This document shows, one piece after another, positions 45,280-53,895 of a DNA stretch of 64,000 nucleotides. The stretch's first letter is position 1. Every line of letters starts with the position of its first letter. Position numbers and translations under genes: made by a program. The stretch covers positions 1,922,001 to 1,986,000 of the forward strand of contig NZ_CP100595.1 of the NCBI RefSeq assembly GCF_024267655.1, written 5' to 3'. The notes under the pieces were generated by a model that saw only the letters and a program-made list of their open reading frames with translations, was not told the DNA's origin and made no database searches. The DNA comes from Arcobacter roscoffensis (GTDB lineage Bacteria; Campylobacterota; Campylobacteria; Campylobacterales; Arcobacteraceae).

Positions 45280-45473
45280 AATGTTTACTTATATTAAATT
45301 AATATTAAACATATAAGTTTTTCAAATAATAATAGAGTTAATATAATAGTAGTTTATCCTTATTATAAGGCTTTTATATATAACTTTTATTTATGTTATT
45401 TCTTTTGATTTTTAACATTTCTTTTTATATAAATTCTGTACAATAGACTATAAAACAATATATGGAGAACTAA
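45280..45473 (+). promoter_or_regulatory. Upstream region of the efflux operon
   Basis: This is an intergenic stretch of about 194 bases that, with the terminator and pseudogene, makes up the longest gap in the right half of the window. It contains TATAAT at 45342-45347 and a 13-bp palindrome CCTTAT-T-ATAAGG at 45358-45370. A second -10-like TATAAA lies near 45451, and GGAGA precedes the tolC-like ATG. The palindrome could be an operator. No binding protein is encoded nearby. Confidence 0.4.
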
Positions 45474-46844
45474 ATGAATAAACTTTATTTATGTTTATTA
45501 ATTGGATCTTTAAGCTTTGCAAAAAGTGTCGATTTTCAAGAAGTGTTAGATTTAACACTAACTAATAATAAAGACTTACAAAACTCAAAATTAGATATAG
45601 AACTATCTAAACTAGATAGTCAAAGAATAGATGCTATAAACCTAGGTAAACTATCTTTAAAAAATGAAACAAGTAGAACAAATCATTCAGGATATGTTTT
45701 CAACTCAAAACTATCTTCAAGAGAAGCTAGTTTTAATGACTTTGGAGCAGATGATTTTATAAATAATAATATGGATTCAAGTATTGAACCAAATAATCTA
45801 AACTACCCAAAAGCAAGAACAAATATCACAAATAAACTTACTTATGATTTACCTTTGTTTGCAGGTTTTAAACTTCAAAACCAAAAAGAGATTTTAAAGC
45901 TACAGCAAAAAGCAAATGAAGTAAAATATAATCTTGATAAAAAAGAGTTAGCTTTTGAAGTTCTAAAAGCTTACAACAACGCAGTAGTTGCAAAAGAATT
46001 TATACAAGCAGCCAAAAAAGCAAAAGAAGCAATTTCTTATGTGGTTAAATCAGCAAATGCATTTCATGAAGAAGGACTTGTAACAAAAATAGATGTAAAA
46101 CAAGCAAAGGTTTATGAGCTTAATACAAATAGTAAACTAATAGATGCTAAAAACAATTTTGATTTATCACTAGCATATCTTAGATTTTTAACTTCAAATG
46201 ACTCTATATCAGATGTAAAAGATTTAAAACATATCTACTGTGATATTTCAACTATGAATGAGCTTTATAAAAAAGCTTTATTAAATAGAGATGAATTAAA
46301 AATGCAAAACATCCAAAAACAAGCTATGAAAAAAAATATCAATATTGCAAAAAGTTCATATTACCCTACTATATACTCTCATCTAGAATATGGTTTTAAT
46401 GATAATAAGTTAACACTTGATGAAGACAAAGACTACTATACAGCAATGGTGGGTTTAAATTATGATTTATTTGATGGTACTAGAAGTATTGAGAAACAAA
46501 AAAGTAAGATTGCTTATCAGAAAGCTGCGCTTAATTATGAAAAACTAAAAGATGCGGTGAAACTACAACTAGAAAAAGCCTTACTTGATTTAAGCTCAAA
46601 AGAGAAAATTCTAAAAGAAAAGCAAGAAGCAAAAAAGCTAGCCCAAGAAGTTTTTGATCAATCAGCTCTTATGTATAAAAACCAATTAATAGCTATGACA
46701 AATCTATTAGAACAAGAAGCAAACTTACGAAAAAATGAGGCTGATTTAATAGTAGCAAAATACAAAAGAAGTTTAGCCTTAGCAAAAGTTGCTACTGTTT
46801 TAGGTATTGATTTTTCAAATACTAAATATAATAAAGGAAAGTAA
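45474..46844 (+). CDS. TolC-family outer-membrane efflux protein
   Basis: This 456-residue protein has a signal peptide (MNKLYLCLLIGSLSFAKS). It has the duplicated helix-rich architecture of TolC, with internal repeats around 20-225 and 245-450 and long coiled-coil helices (KDAVKLQLEKALLDLSSKEKILKEKQEAKK). It would form the outer-membrane channel of the tripartite pump with the next three genes. The length is typical. The gene ends one base before the adaptor ATG. Confidence 0.87.
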   Translation: MNKLYLCLLIGSLSFAKSVDFQEVLDLTLTNNKDLQNSKLDIELSKLDSQRIDAINLGKLSLKNETSRTNHSGYVFNSKLSSREASFNDFGADDFINNNMDSSIEPNNLNYPKARTNITNKLTYDLPLFAGFKLQNQKEILKLQQKANEVKYNLDKKELAFEVLKAYNNAVVAKEFIQAAKKAKEAISYVVKSANAFHEEGLVTKIDVKQAKVYELNTNSKLIDAKNNFDLSLAYLRFLTSNDSISDVKDLKHIYCDISTMNELYKKALLNRDELKMQNIQKQAMKKNINIAKSSYYPTIYSHLEYGFNDNKLTLDEDKDYYTAMVGLNYDLFDGTRSIEKQKSKIAYQKAALNYEKLKDAVKLQLEKALLDLSSKEKILKEKQEAKKLAQEVFDQSALMYKNQLIAMTNLLEQEANLRKNEADLIVAKYKRSLALAKVATVLGIDFSNTKYNKGK

Positions 46845-46845
46845 A

Positions 46846-47604
46846 ATGATAAAAAAACTATTACTTATAATCTCAATATTTTTATATGTACAAGCAAATG
46901 ATATAGAACTAACAGGAACAGTTATATCTGATAATGAAAAAGTAATCACAAGTAGAAATATAGGCTTTATAAAAGAGGTTTATGTAGTTGAAGGGTCATC
47001 TGTAAAAAAAGGTGATTTACTTTATGAGATTGACTCATCAAGTATTGATTCAAAAAAGCAAGAAGCTTTGCTTAATTTAAAAATTCAAGAAAATACTTAC
47101 AATAATATCAAAACAAACTATGAAAGATACAAAAGATTATATGCAAAAGATTTAGTTGCTAAATATGATGTGGAAAAGTTAGAATTAAATCTTTTAAATG
47201 TACAAAATATGATTTCTATTGCAAAAGCACAATTAAAAGAAGTAAATGCTCAATATGATTACCTTAAAATCAAAGCTCCAAATGATGGGCTTATTATAAA
47301 AAAATCAATCAAAGCAGGAGAAATGGCAACACCAAGTATTCCTGCACTAATTTTATCAGATTTAAGTAGTCTAAAAATCAAAGCAGAAGTTAGTGAAAGC
47401 AACTTAAATAGTATAAAACTTGGACAAGAAGTAAGTATCTCAATTCCATCTATAAACTTTGAAGGAATAGGAAAAATCTCTGCCATTATTCCAAGTGTAA
47501 ATGCAATGACTCACTCTTTTACTTTGAAAATTGCCTTTGATACAAAAGATAAAACAATATATCCAGGTATGTATACTAAGCTTTTAATTAAGTCATCAAA
47601 TTAG
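46846..47604 (+). CDS. RND periplasmic adaptor (membrane fusion protein)
   Basis: This 252-residue adaptor starts at the ATG at 46846, with AAGGA upstream; an earlier reading from 46807 overlaps the tolC-like gene. The signal peptide is about residues 1-17 (MIKKLLLIISIFLYVQA). The barrel-sandwich (lipoyl) halves are IGFIKEVYVVEGSSVKKGDLLYEID and LKIKAPNDGLIIKKSIKAGEM. A short hairpin (about 60-115) lies between them. A beta-barrel domain (about 165-250) follows, and the C-terminal membrane-proximal domain seems reduced. It bridges the inner-membrane pump to TolC. Confidence 0.87.
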   Translation: MIKKLLLIISIFLYVQANDIELTGTVISDNEKVITSRNIGFIKEVYVVEGSSVKKGDLLYEIDSSSIDSKKQEALLNLKIQENTYNNIKTNYERYKRLYAKDLVAKYDVEKLELNLLNVQNMISIAKAQLKEVNAQYDYLKIKAPNDGLIIKKSIKAGEMATPSIPALILSDLSSLKIKAEVSESNLNSIKLGQEVSISIPSINFEGIGKISAIIPSVNAMTHSFTLKIAFDTKDKTIYPGMYTKLLIKSSN

Positions 47605-47612
47605 GAAAAAAT

Positions 47613-49187
47613 ATGAATGAAGAAAACTTTTCAAAACATATAAATAGCAATCTAAACATAGCAGGAAGATTATCTTTAGGTTTCATAAACCACCCTTTGA
47701 CTTCTGTTGCTATATTTTTTATTTTAGCCTTGGGTTATATCTCATTGATAGTGATGCCAAGGGAAGAAAATCCACAAATTAAAGTAAGTGGAGGTGCTGT
47801 AATAGTTGCAATGCCTGGAGCAAAACCAAGTGAGATACAAAAAGTAATCATTGAGCCTTTAGAGAAAAAAATACGAGAGATTAAAGGTGTTGAGCATATT
47901 TACTCTTTTGCAAAAGACTCTGTTGGAATTGTACAAGTTCAATACTATATTGGGGAAGATAAGGAAGAGTCAAATCTAAAACTATACGACCAAGTGATGA
48001 GAAATATGGACTTAATGCCCAAAGGTGCTATGCAACCTATTATCAAAACTATGGATATTGATACAGACATACCAATAGCTACTATTGCTTTTTATGCAAA
48101 AAAGATAGATGGAAAAGACGCCATCTCTCAAACACAACTTTTTCAAGAAGTAAACAAAATCACAAAAGAGATAAATAAAATAGAAAATGTAGCTTTGATT
48201 GATTTAAAAGGTGAAAAAAAAGAGCAATACAATATCTTGGTTGATTCTAAAAAACTTGGATCTTACAATCTATCACTTGTACAAATCATGAAGCAAGTTC
48301 AAGGCTTATCTTATAAAACACCAAATATTGAAGGAAGTACGACAAGTGGAAATCTAGTACTTTTCTCAATCAAACAAGCAATTGAATCAAAAGAAGATAT
48401 TGAAAATATCATAGTTTCATATGTAAATGGTATTGCTATTTATCTAAATGATGTAGCAAAAGTTGAAAGAACTTTTGATATTCAAAACAAAAAAGAAGCC
48501 CTACTTTATCAAAAAAATAGCAATGGTGAAATTGAAGAATTACAGCAGCTAACTATGATGGTTTCAAAACTAAAAGGTACAAACTCAGTAATTATAAATG
48601 AAAAAGTATTTGAATATATGGACAGTATCAAAGATGACTTAGAACAAAAACATATAGCATACACTATTACAAGAGATGATGGATATACTGCAAATAATGC
48701 CGTAAATTCACTTGTTCAAAACTTACTTATTTCAATTGTAATTATTGCAATACTTCTTATTTTTACACTTGGATTTAAAGAAGCAATGATTGTATCTTTA
48801 ACTGTACCTATGATTTTATCTCTTACGCTTTTTGTGGGATTTTTGCTTGATGAAACTATAAATAGAATTACACTATTTGCACTTATTGTAAGTCTTGGTA
48901 TGTTAGTTGATGCAGCTATTATTGTAATTGAAAACATACATAGACATAGAAAACACAATCCAAATGGTGATATTACAGTAGTTTCAATCAATGCTACAAA
49001 TGAAATAGGAAATGCTACAAATATAGCCACAATTGCAATAATCCTTACATTTTTACCTATGTTCTTTGTAGGCGGAATGATGGGACAGTTTATGCACCCT
49101 CTTCCTGTGTTTGTGCCTATTGCTTTAGTTTTTTCTTTAGTAATTGCATATGCTTTTACTCCATATTTAATAAAAAAATTCTTATAG
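47613..49187 (+). CDS. RND pump, N-terminal half (TM1-TM6)
   Basis: This 524-residue protein corresponds to the first half of an AcrB-like permease. TM1 is about 25-47, the porter domain about 50-330, and TM2-TM6 about 365-520. The signatures are GGAVIVAMPGAKPSEIQKVIIEPLEKKI near 65-95 and TM4 LGMLVDAAIIVIENIHRH. Of the two TM4 aspartates used for proton relay in AcrB only the first is present (VDA). The open reading frame ends naturally after TM6 with YLIKKFL. Its partner half begins 8 bases later in a different frame with its own ribosome-binding site, so this is gene fission, not a frameshift. Confidence 0.88.
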   Translation: MNEENFSKHINSNLNIAGRLSLGFINHPLTSVAIFFILALGYISLIVMPREENPQIKVSGGAVIVAMPGAKPSEIQKVIIEPLEKKIREIKGVEHIYSFAKDSVGIVQVQYYIGEDKEESNLKLYDQVMRNMDLMPKGAMQPIIKTMDIDTDIPIATIAFYAKKIDGKDAISQTQLFQEVNKITKEINKIENVALIDLKGEKKEQYNILVDSKKLGSYNLSLVQIMKQVQGLSYKTPNIEGSTTSGNLVLFSIKQAIESKEDIENIIVSYVNGIAIYLNDVAKVERTFDIQNKKEALLYQKNSNGEIEELQQLTMMVSKLKGTNSVIINEKVFEYMDSIKDDLEQKHIAYTITRDDGYTANNAVNSLVQNLLISIVIIAILLIFTLGFKEAMIVSLTVPMILSLTLFVGFLLDETINRITLFALIVSLGMLVDAAIIVIENIHRHRKHNPNGDITVVSINATNEIGNATNIATIAIILTFLPMFFVGGMMGQFMHPLPVFVPIALVFSLVIAYAFTPYLIKKFL

Positions 49188-49195
49188 GAACTTAG

Positions 49196-50857
49196 ATGAT
49201 AAAATTAGAAAACTTTATACACAGTATACTTGAATCAAAGTCTAAATCAATCCTAGTTTACGTAATAACACTTATACTTTTTATCTTAAGTGTAGCTACT
49301 TTTCCTACAGAAATCACAAAAGCAAAAATGCTTCCAAGTAAGGACTCAGATAGCTTTTCTGTATATGTAAACCTAAAAGATGGGTATAGTATAAATCACA
49401 CAAAAGAAGTTACAAGATGTATCTCACAAGAACTTCAAAAAAATGAGAATATTACAAATATCTCAGTATTTGTAAGTGAAGGACAGCCCTTAGACTTTGC
49501 AGCACTAGTAAAACAAAGTGCACTAAAAGACAAACAATGGCAAGCTGAGATGATGGTAAACATCAAAAAAGCAGATAATAGAAACATCACAAGCTACAAC
49601 CTTGTATCAAATCTAAGAGAAGAAGTAAAAACAAAATGTTCTTTGTATGAAGCAAATATCAAATTTATAGAACTTCCAGCAGGACCTCCTGTATTGGCTT
49701 CTATTGTTGCTGAGATATATGGAGGAGCGAGCTTTGAAAACAGAAGAGATTTTTCTATAAAAATTGCAAAGATTCTAAAAGAGCAAGCAACTTTAGTTGA
49801 TATTGATATTATGGCAAGTCATGACTTTATAAAATACGAACTTGAACTAGACAACAACAAAATCATAAAAAGTGGTGTAAACCTAGAGCAAATAAAAAAT
49901 GTACTTTATATAGCTTACGAAGGTATGCCAATATCAGTTGTAAATGAAAACAAAGCAGAAAATCAAATACCGATATTTTTAAGACTTGATGATTCAAGGC
50001 TACTTGATAGAAAAAGTAAAGAGTCTCTAAATAGCAAACTTCAAAACCTAAAAGTTATGAATCAAAATGGTTTTATGATAAGCCTATCAGAGTTTGTAAC
50101 AATAAAAGAAGTGATAAAAGAACCTGAACTTACATCAAAAAATCTAAATCAAATGATAAATGTAATAGCAGAGACAAATAAAGATAGCCAAATCTATCCA
50201 CTTTTAGATGCAAGAACACAAATGCTTGAAGAGTTAAGTAGTGATTATGAAGTAATCAAAACAGATATGCTAAATCTTGCTTTCGTAGATAAAAAAACAA
50301 ATGAAAGATTTGACTTAGTATTTGATGGAGAGCTAAAAGTAACCCTTGATACCTTTAAAGACTTAGGAGGTGCGTTTATAATAGCTCTTGTTTTAATCTT
50401 CTTTTTGATGGTTATGTATTATAAAAGTTTTGCCCTATCAGGAGGAATAGTACTTGCTAGTTTTGTATCAATTGTGGGTGTTATCTTTGCACATATAATA
50501 ATGGATGCTTTTACAGCTGATACTTTCTATTTAACAGCTACATCTTTGATAGGATTTATTGGTCTTATTGGTATTAACTCTAGAAACTCTACACTTATCA
50601 TAGATTTCTCAAAACAGTTAGTAATAGAAGAAAATATGGAAATAAACAAAGCCATAGCAAAAGCAACTGCAACAAGGTCAAAACCTATCATCCTTACAGT
50701 TTTAACAATGGTATTTGCTTCATCTTTACTTGCAACTGATGCTGTGTTTGGTGGTCTTGGTATTGCACTTATTGGTGGTACACTTATATCTTATGTTGTA
50801 TCTATGTTTTTTGTACCTGTTATTATCAAAAACCACTTACATAAAATCATCAAATAA
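49196..50857 (+). CDS. RND pump, C-terminal half (TM7-TM12)
   Basis: This 553-residue protein is the second half of the same pump. TM7 is about 20-38 (LVYVITLILFILSVATFP), the second porter domain about 45-380, and TM8-TM12 about 390-545. The TM10 region GLIGINSRNSTLIIDFSKQL has arginine where AcrB has the relay lysine. AGGA overlaps the stop codon of the first half and serves as its ribosome-binding site, so the two are translationally coupled. Together they total 1077 residues, the size of a normal single-chain RND permease. The drug or metal specificity cannot be read. Confidence 0.88.
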   Translation: MIKLENFIHSILESKSKSILVYVITLILFILSVATFPTEITKAKMLPSKDSDSFSVYVNLKDGYSINHTKEVTRCISQELQKNENITNISVFVSEGQPLDFAALVKQSALKDKQWQAEMMVNIKKADNRNITSYNLVSNLREEVKTKCSLYEANIKFIELPAGPPVLASIVAEIYGGASFENRRDFSIKIAKILKEQATLVDIDIMASHDFIKYELELDNNKIIKSGVNLEQIKNVLYIAYEGMPISVVNENKAENQIPIFLRLDDSRLLDRKSKESLNSKLQNLKVMNQNGFMISLSEFVTIKEVIKEPELTSKNLNQMINVIAETNKDSQIYPLLDARTQMLEELSSDYEVIKTDMLNLAFVDKKTNERFDLVFDGELKVTLDTFKDLGGAFIIALVLIFFLMVMYYKSFALSGGIVLASFVSIVGVIFAHIIMDAFTADTFYLTATSLIGFIGLIGINSRNSTLIIDFSKQLVIEENMEINKAIAKATATRSKPIILTVLTMVFASSLLATDAVFGGLGIALIGGTLISYVVSMFFVPVIIKNHLHKIIK

Positions 50858-50886
50858 ACAATTCATTTACAAATAAAAGCTAAAAT

Positions 50887-50913
50887 CATATCAAAGTTTC
50901 AAACTTTGATATG
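50887..50913. repeat. 27-base palindrome before the thioredoxin-like gene
   Basis: CATATCAAAGTTT (50887-50899), a central C and AAACTTTGATATG (50901-50913) form a perfect inverted repeat. It lies 30 bases after the RND gene and 24 before the next start. No T run follows, so it is more likely an operator or an mRNA-stabilising hairpin than a terminator. Confidence 0.65.
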
Positions 50914-50936
50914 AAAGCAAATAAACAAGGTAATAA

Positions 50937-51431
50937 ATGAATCCCAAAATAAAAAAATATCTAAAAGAATCAATAAAGTTTATAATAATTCTAGCAATAG
51001 CACTAAATGTAATAAGCTACTTCAAATCTCAAGATTTAAACAAAGATGATTTAATCTACACAAGTTACAAACTACTTGATAACAGTGAATACAATATGCC
51101 AAAAGATAAACCCGTACTAGTACACTTCTGGGCTACATGGTGTCCTACTTGTGAAGTAGAAGCAAGTAATATAGAAAAAATCTCAAAAGATTATGAAGTA
51201 ATCACAATAGCAACACAATCAGGCTCAACAAAAGAGATACAAAACTATCTAAAAAAACATAATCTAAGTTTCAAAGTAGTAAATGATGAAGACGGTTTTT
51301 ACTCAAGAACTTTCAATATCAAAGCCTTTCCTACAACACTAATCTATGATGAAAATAGAACCCTAAAATTTAGCGAAGTTGGATACACTTCAACACTTGG
51401 ACTTTATGCAAGAATGTGGTGGGTTGATTAA
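50937..51431 (+). CDS. TlpA/ResA-like membrane-anchored thioredoxin
   Basis: This 164-residue protein has one N-terminal TM helix (about 13-29) and a thioredoxin fold in the periplasm. The redox motif is C69-P-T-C72 in FWATWCPTCEVEA, with the cis-proline region IKAFPTTLIYDENR. It resembles the ScsD/TlpA class that reduces periplasmic disulfides. It follows the RND efflux operon at 79 bases and could be co-regulated, but the palindrome in between suggests its own control. Confidence 0.85.
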   Translation: MNPKIKKYLKESIKFIIILAIALNVISYFKSQDLNKDDLIYTSYKLLDNSEYNMPKDKPVLVHFWATWCPTCEVEASNIEKISKDYEVITIATQSGSTKEIQNYLKKHNLSFKVVNDEDGFYSRTFNIKAFPTTLIYDENRTLKFSEVGYTSTLGLYARMWWVD

Positions 51432-51536
51432 ATTAATCTTATAAATATAATTTTAAAAGAGCAAATAATACAAACATTATATACTTTTTACTATAATCTA
51501 CTTGATTACTTAAAATAAACAGTAGAAAGGCATACC

Positions 51537-51815
51537 ATGAGTTTTGAAGAACAAGGTTATTTTGACAAGGTTTACCATAGAAATGGAAGACTTTATAAAA
51601 AGGTTACTAAAGAGAGTATTCAAGAGATGATTGATGTTGTTAATAGTGACTCTTTTTCAAGTAAGGATTTACTTATTGTAGATATTACTGATGAAAAAAT
51701 TAGAGACTATAAAAAAATGTTAATTAAACTTGAAGCTAGCGATATTGAAGAGTTGTCAATTAAGCTTGATAAACTTAAATACAAAGTATATCTAAGACTA
51801 AAAATAAAAAACTAA
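51537..51815 (+). CDS. Hypothetical small protein
   Basis: This is a 92-residue protein that I do not recognise. It is mostly charged and helical with a few strands (ELSIKLDKLKYKVYLRLKIKN at the end) and has no membrane helix or signal. It starts at the ATG at 51537, with GAAAGG upstream. It stands alone, 106 bases after the thioredoxin-like gene and followed by two hairpins. Confidence 0.55.
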   Translation: MSFEEQGYFDKVYHRNGRLYKKVTKESIQEMIDVVNSDSFSSKDLLIVDITDEKIRDYKKMLIKLEASDIEELSIKLDKLKYKVYLRLKIKN

Positions 51816-51877
51816 GGATTAAGGTAAAAACCTAAAACCTTAATCCTACGTATAAAATAAACCAAAAGGTTTATTTT
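51815..51877. terminator. Two consecutive hairpins between convergent genes
   Basis: AGGATTAAGGT (51815-51825) pairs with ACCTTAATCCT (51837-51847). AAAATAAACC (51854-51863) pairs perfectly with GGTTTATTTT (51868-51877) and is T-rich on both sides. The second is a classic bidirectional terminator. The first begins in the stop codon of the upstream gene. Confidence 0.75.
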
Positions 51878-51888
51878 AGTTAGAGATC

Positions 51889-53049
51889 TTATATTCTTAA
51901 AAGTATTCTTCCATATCTCAAAGTCCACAATACAAACAATACTATCCAAGCAATAAAGCTTATGTAAAGTAAATTCATAGAAAAACTTGAAGAAGCCATA
52001 AAACTAAGTGAAGATAATACTCTTAAAAGTAGAACTATTTGAGTAAAAACAAAAAGTGCAACAGTTATCTTATCAGCTTGAATAGGCTGTGTAGGTACAG
52101 CATGACCTAATGTAACTCTACTTCCAAAGCCAATAAGCATTGTAGTTATAAAACCTAAAGCAAAAATATGAAAAGAGAGTTTTAAAGTTTCTAATTCAAA
52201 AAGAGTCTCTGTAAATAATACAAAGAAACCTAAAGGTATATATATAAAAGCAAAAGATAATATACTCATAATAGCTGGCGTTTTTTTATAGATATTTAAC
52301 TTTAAAACAATATAAGTAAAAAATATAAATCCAATAAAACTACTTAAAATAGAGACTACAACTAAATCAAATTGTAAACTTACACCTAAGATAAAAAGTA
52401 AAGCCACAACAGACTCTCTTGTATATTTAGGTTTAATCCAAGGCTTGATACCTGTTACATTAAAATAAAACATTGGTACCATTCTTAAAGCAACAATAAA
52501 TACCATTGCTAATAGATAACTATAAAATACCATATACGATAAGTTTATATTAAACAAAGCCTCAAAAATTAAAAGTAATGCTCCAAATATAAAAATCATA
52601 TTAATTAATATAGAATCTTTTTTATCATGAGCCTTTGAATTTCTTATTATTTTATAAAAAATATACGAAAAGTAAAACATACTAAATGCAACTAATATTT
52701 TTCCTATAAATGGATTTAAAAATAAAGTTAATAAAATAGATATTTCAAACAATACCCAAGGCATTAAATATTCACTCTTTTTTACTTCAGGATGAGCGTT
52801 ATATTTGGGAATAACTGTGATTAAGAAACCTAAAAAAGCATTTGTAAAAACTGCATAATTTAAACCAAAACCATGAATAAGTGAAAATTCTAGTGAAAGT
52901 TGTCCTTTTAAAATAAGAAAACTAAGAAACATAAGAAATATTGAGAAAACAATAGCCATAGAAAAGAATAGTTGATGAGACTGAGAAGTATATCTTTGCC
53001 ACCAAGACACTTCTTTTATAAAACTATTAGGTGTTTGTGAGAACTGCAT
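51889..53049 (-). CDS. nnrS: NnrS family haem/copper membrane protein
   Basis: This 386-residue protein has about twelve TM helices. It has the family pattern of conserved histidines and the short motifs LIHGFGLNYAVFTNAFLGFLITVIPKY, MVPMFYF, HIFALGFITTMLIGFGSRVTLGHAV. NnrS proteins are linked to nitric oxide stress and denitrification regulons. The start ATG at 53049 is preceded by AAGGATTATT. A perfect FNR/CRP-type box lies about 55 bases upstream, so it is likely controlled by an FNR-family regulator responding to oxygen or NO. It is monocistronic. Confidence 0.88.
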   Translation of the reverse strand: MQFSQTPNSFIKEVSWWQRYTSQSHQLFFSMAIVFSIFLMFLSFLILKGQLSLEFSLIHGFGLNYAVFTNAFLGFLITVIPKYNAHPEVKKSEYLMPWVLFEISILLTLFLNPFIGKILVAFSMFYFSYIFYKIIRNSKAHDKKDSILINMIFIFGALLLIFEALFNINLSYMVFYSYLLAMVFIVALRMVPMFYFNVTGIKPWIKPKYTRESVVALLFILGVSLQFDLVVVSILSSFIGFIFFTYIVLKLNIYKKTPAIMSILSFAFIYIPLGFFVLFTETLFELETLKLSFHIFALGFITTMLIGFGSRVTLGHAVPTQPIQADKITVALFVFTQIVLLLRVLSSLSFMASSSFSMNLLYISFIAWIVLFVLWTLRYGRILLRI

Positions 53050-53071
53050 AATAATCCTTTTTTTCAGGAAT

Positions 53072-53077
53072 ATTATA
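53072..53077 (-). promoter_or_regulatory. -10 box of nnrS
   Basis: On the minus strand this is TATAAT, placed so that transcription starts around 53065, 15 bases before the nnrS start codon. The FNR-type box centre lies near -40. Confidence 0.55.
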
Positions 53078-53097
53078 ATAATTGAGAATTAGTATCA

Positions 53098-53111
53098 TTG
53101 ATATGTATCAA
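53098..53111. promoter_or_regulatory. FNR/CRP-family box TTGAT-ATGT-ATCAA
   Basis: This is a perfect match to the FNR consensus TTGAT-N4-ATCAA. It is extended by one base to ATTGATA-TG-TATCAAT on each side. Centred near 53104.5, it lies about 40 bases upstream of the inferred nnrS start site, close to the class II activator position. Confidence 0.75.
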
Positions 53112-53123
53112 TAATAAAAAAAA

Positions 53124-53894
53124 TTAATATATTTCTTTATAAATAGAATTCCAAAGTTTAATTCTTAATTCTAAAGCTTTTATAGAAGTTTGTTTTACCT
53201 CTTCCCATTTATTTTCATCTGTTCCACACAGTTCATTCATCATAGTAAGAGACATAGGTCCATGTTCATGACCATCTACATCTATATGTCTATTTAAATA
53301 GTACTCAAACTTACTGATTTTCTCTTTATCATTACAATCAAAATTATCTACAAAAGTGATGAACATATCAGGTATTAAGTTTTCTCTTCCAAAAGTTAGA
53401 AGTGCTGAGATATTGTGAATTTCTTTTGACTCTATAATCTCAAAAGTAAAAGTTAAAAACTCTTTTAACTCATTAGACAACTCTAAACTTTTAATAATAT
53501 CAAAAATATTTTCTTGTTTTTCAAGTTTAGAAATAAGTGTTTCTATATCTTTAGTACAAGCTTCTGATTGTTGCATACATTCTATATAAAACTCAAAATG
53601 ACTTTTTATAATACCTTTATCATCATAATCACTCTCTTCTGATAAAACTATATCATTTATTAGTCTTCTTGAAACTATAGTTTTAGTATTTGGAGTCCAA
53701 GGATAAGTCATTGAAGTTAGTTCAAGTTGTAATGTCTTCACAATAGACATAAAATCCCAAACTACAAAAACATGACTTTGCATAAAAGTTTGCAGTGAAT
53801 CTAAAGAGTTGATACTCTCATAAAGTTTATGATTTTTCAACTCTTCTTGTAAAGGAATTAAACTATTTTGAATTTCTTCTATATTTTGATTCAT
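53124..53894 (-). CDS. DUF3050 family protein
   Basis: This 256-residue protein has the DUF3050 pattern: LQTFMQSHVFVVWDFMSIVKTLQ near 35-57, WTPNTKTIVSRRLINDIVLSEESD near 65-90, SHFEFYIECM and the late HIDVDGHEHGP. The conserved histidines recall haem-oxygenase-like folds. The start at 53894 lies one base after the stop codon of the upstream GNAT gene. The longer reading from 53927 overlaps it more and has no better ribosome-binding site. The function of DUF3050 is unknown. Confidence 0.72.
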   Translation of the reverse strand: MNQNIEEIQNSLIPLQEELKNHKLYESINSLDSLQTFMQSHVFVVWDFMSIVKTLQLELTSMTYPWTPNTKTIVSRRLINDIVLSEESDYDDKGIIKSHFEFYIECMQQSEACTKDIETLISKLEKQENIFDIIKSLELSNELKEFLTFTFEIIESKEIHNISALLTFGRENLIPDMFITFVDNFDCNDKEKISKFEYYLNRHIDVDGHEHGPMSLTMMNELCGTDENKWEEVKQTSIKALELRIKLWNSIYKEIY

Positions 53895-53895
53895 T

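Noticed and set aside
47613-50857. Frameshift or sequencing error in a single RND gene
   Set aside because: Each half has its own start and ribosome-binding site, the junction is clean and lies at the domain boundary, and about twenty linker residues are absent, which one indel cannot explain.
53041-53097. Fur box (GATAATGATAATCATTATC-like) before nnrS
   Set aside because: GAGAATTAGTATCATTGA has some similarity but too few matches, and the FNR-type box next to it is perfect.
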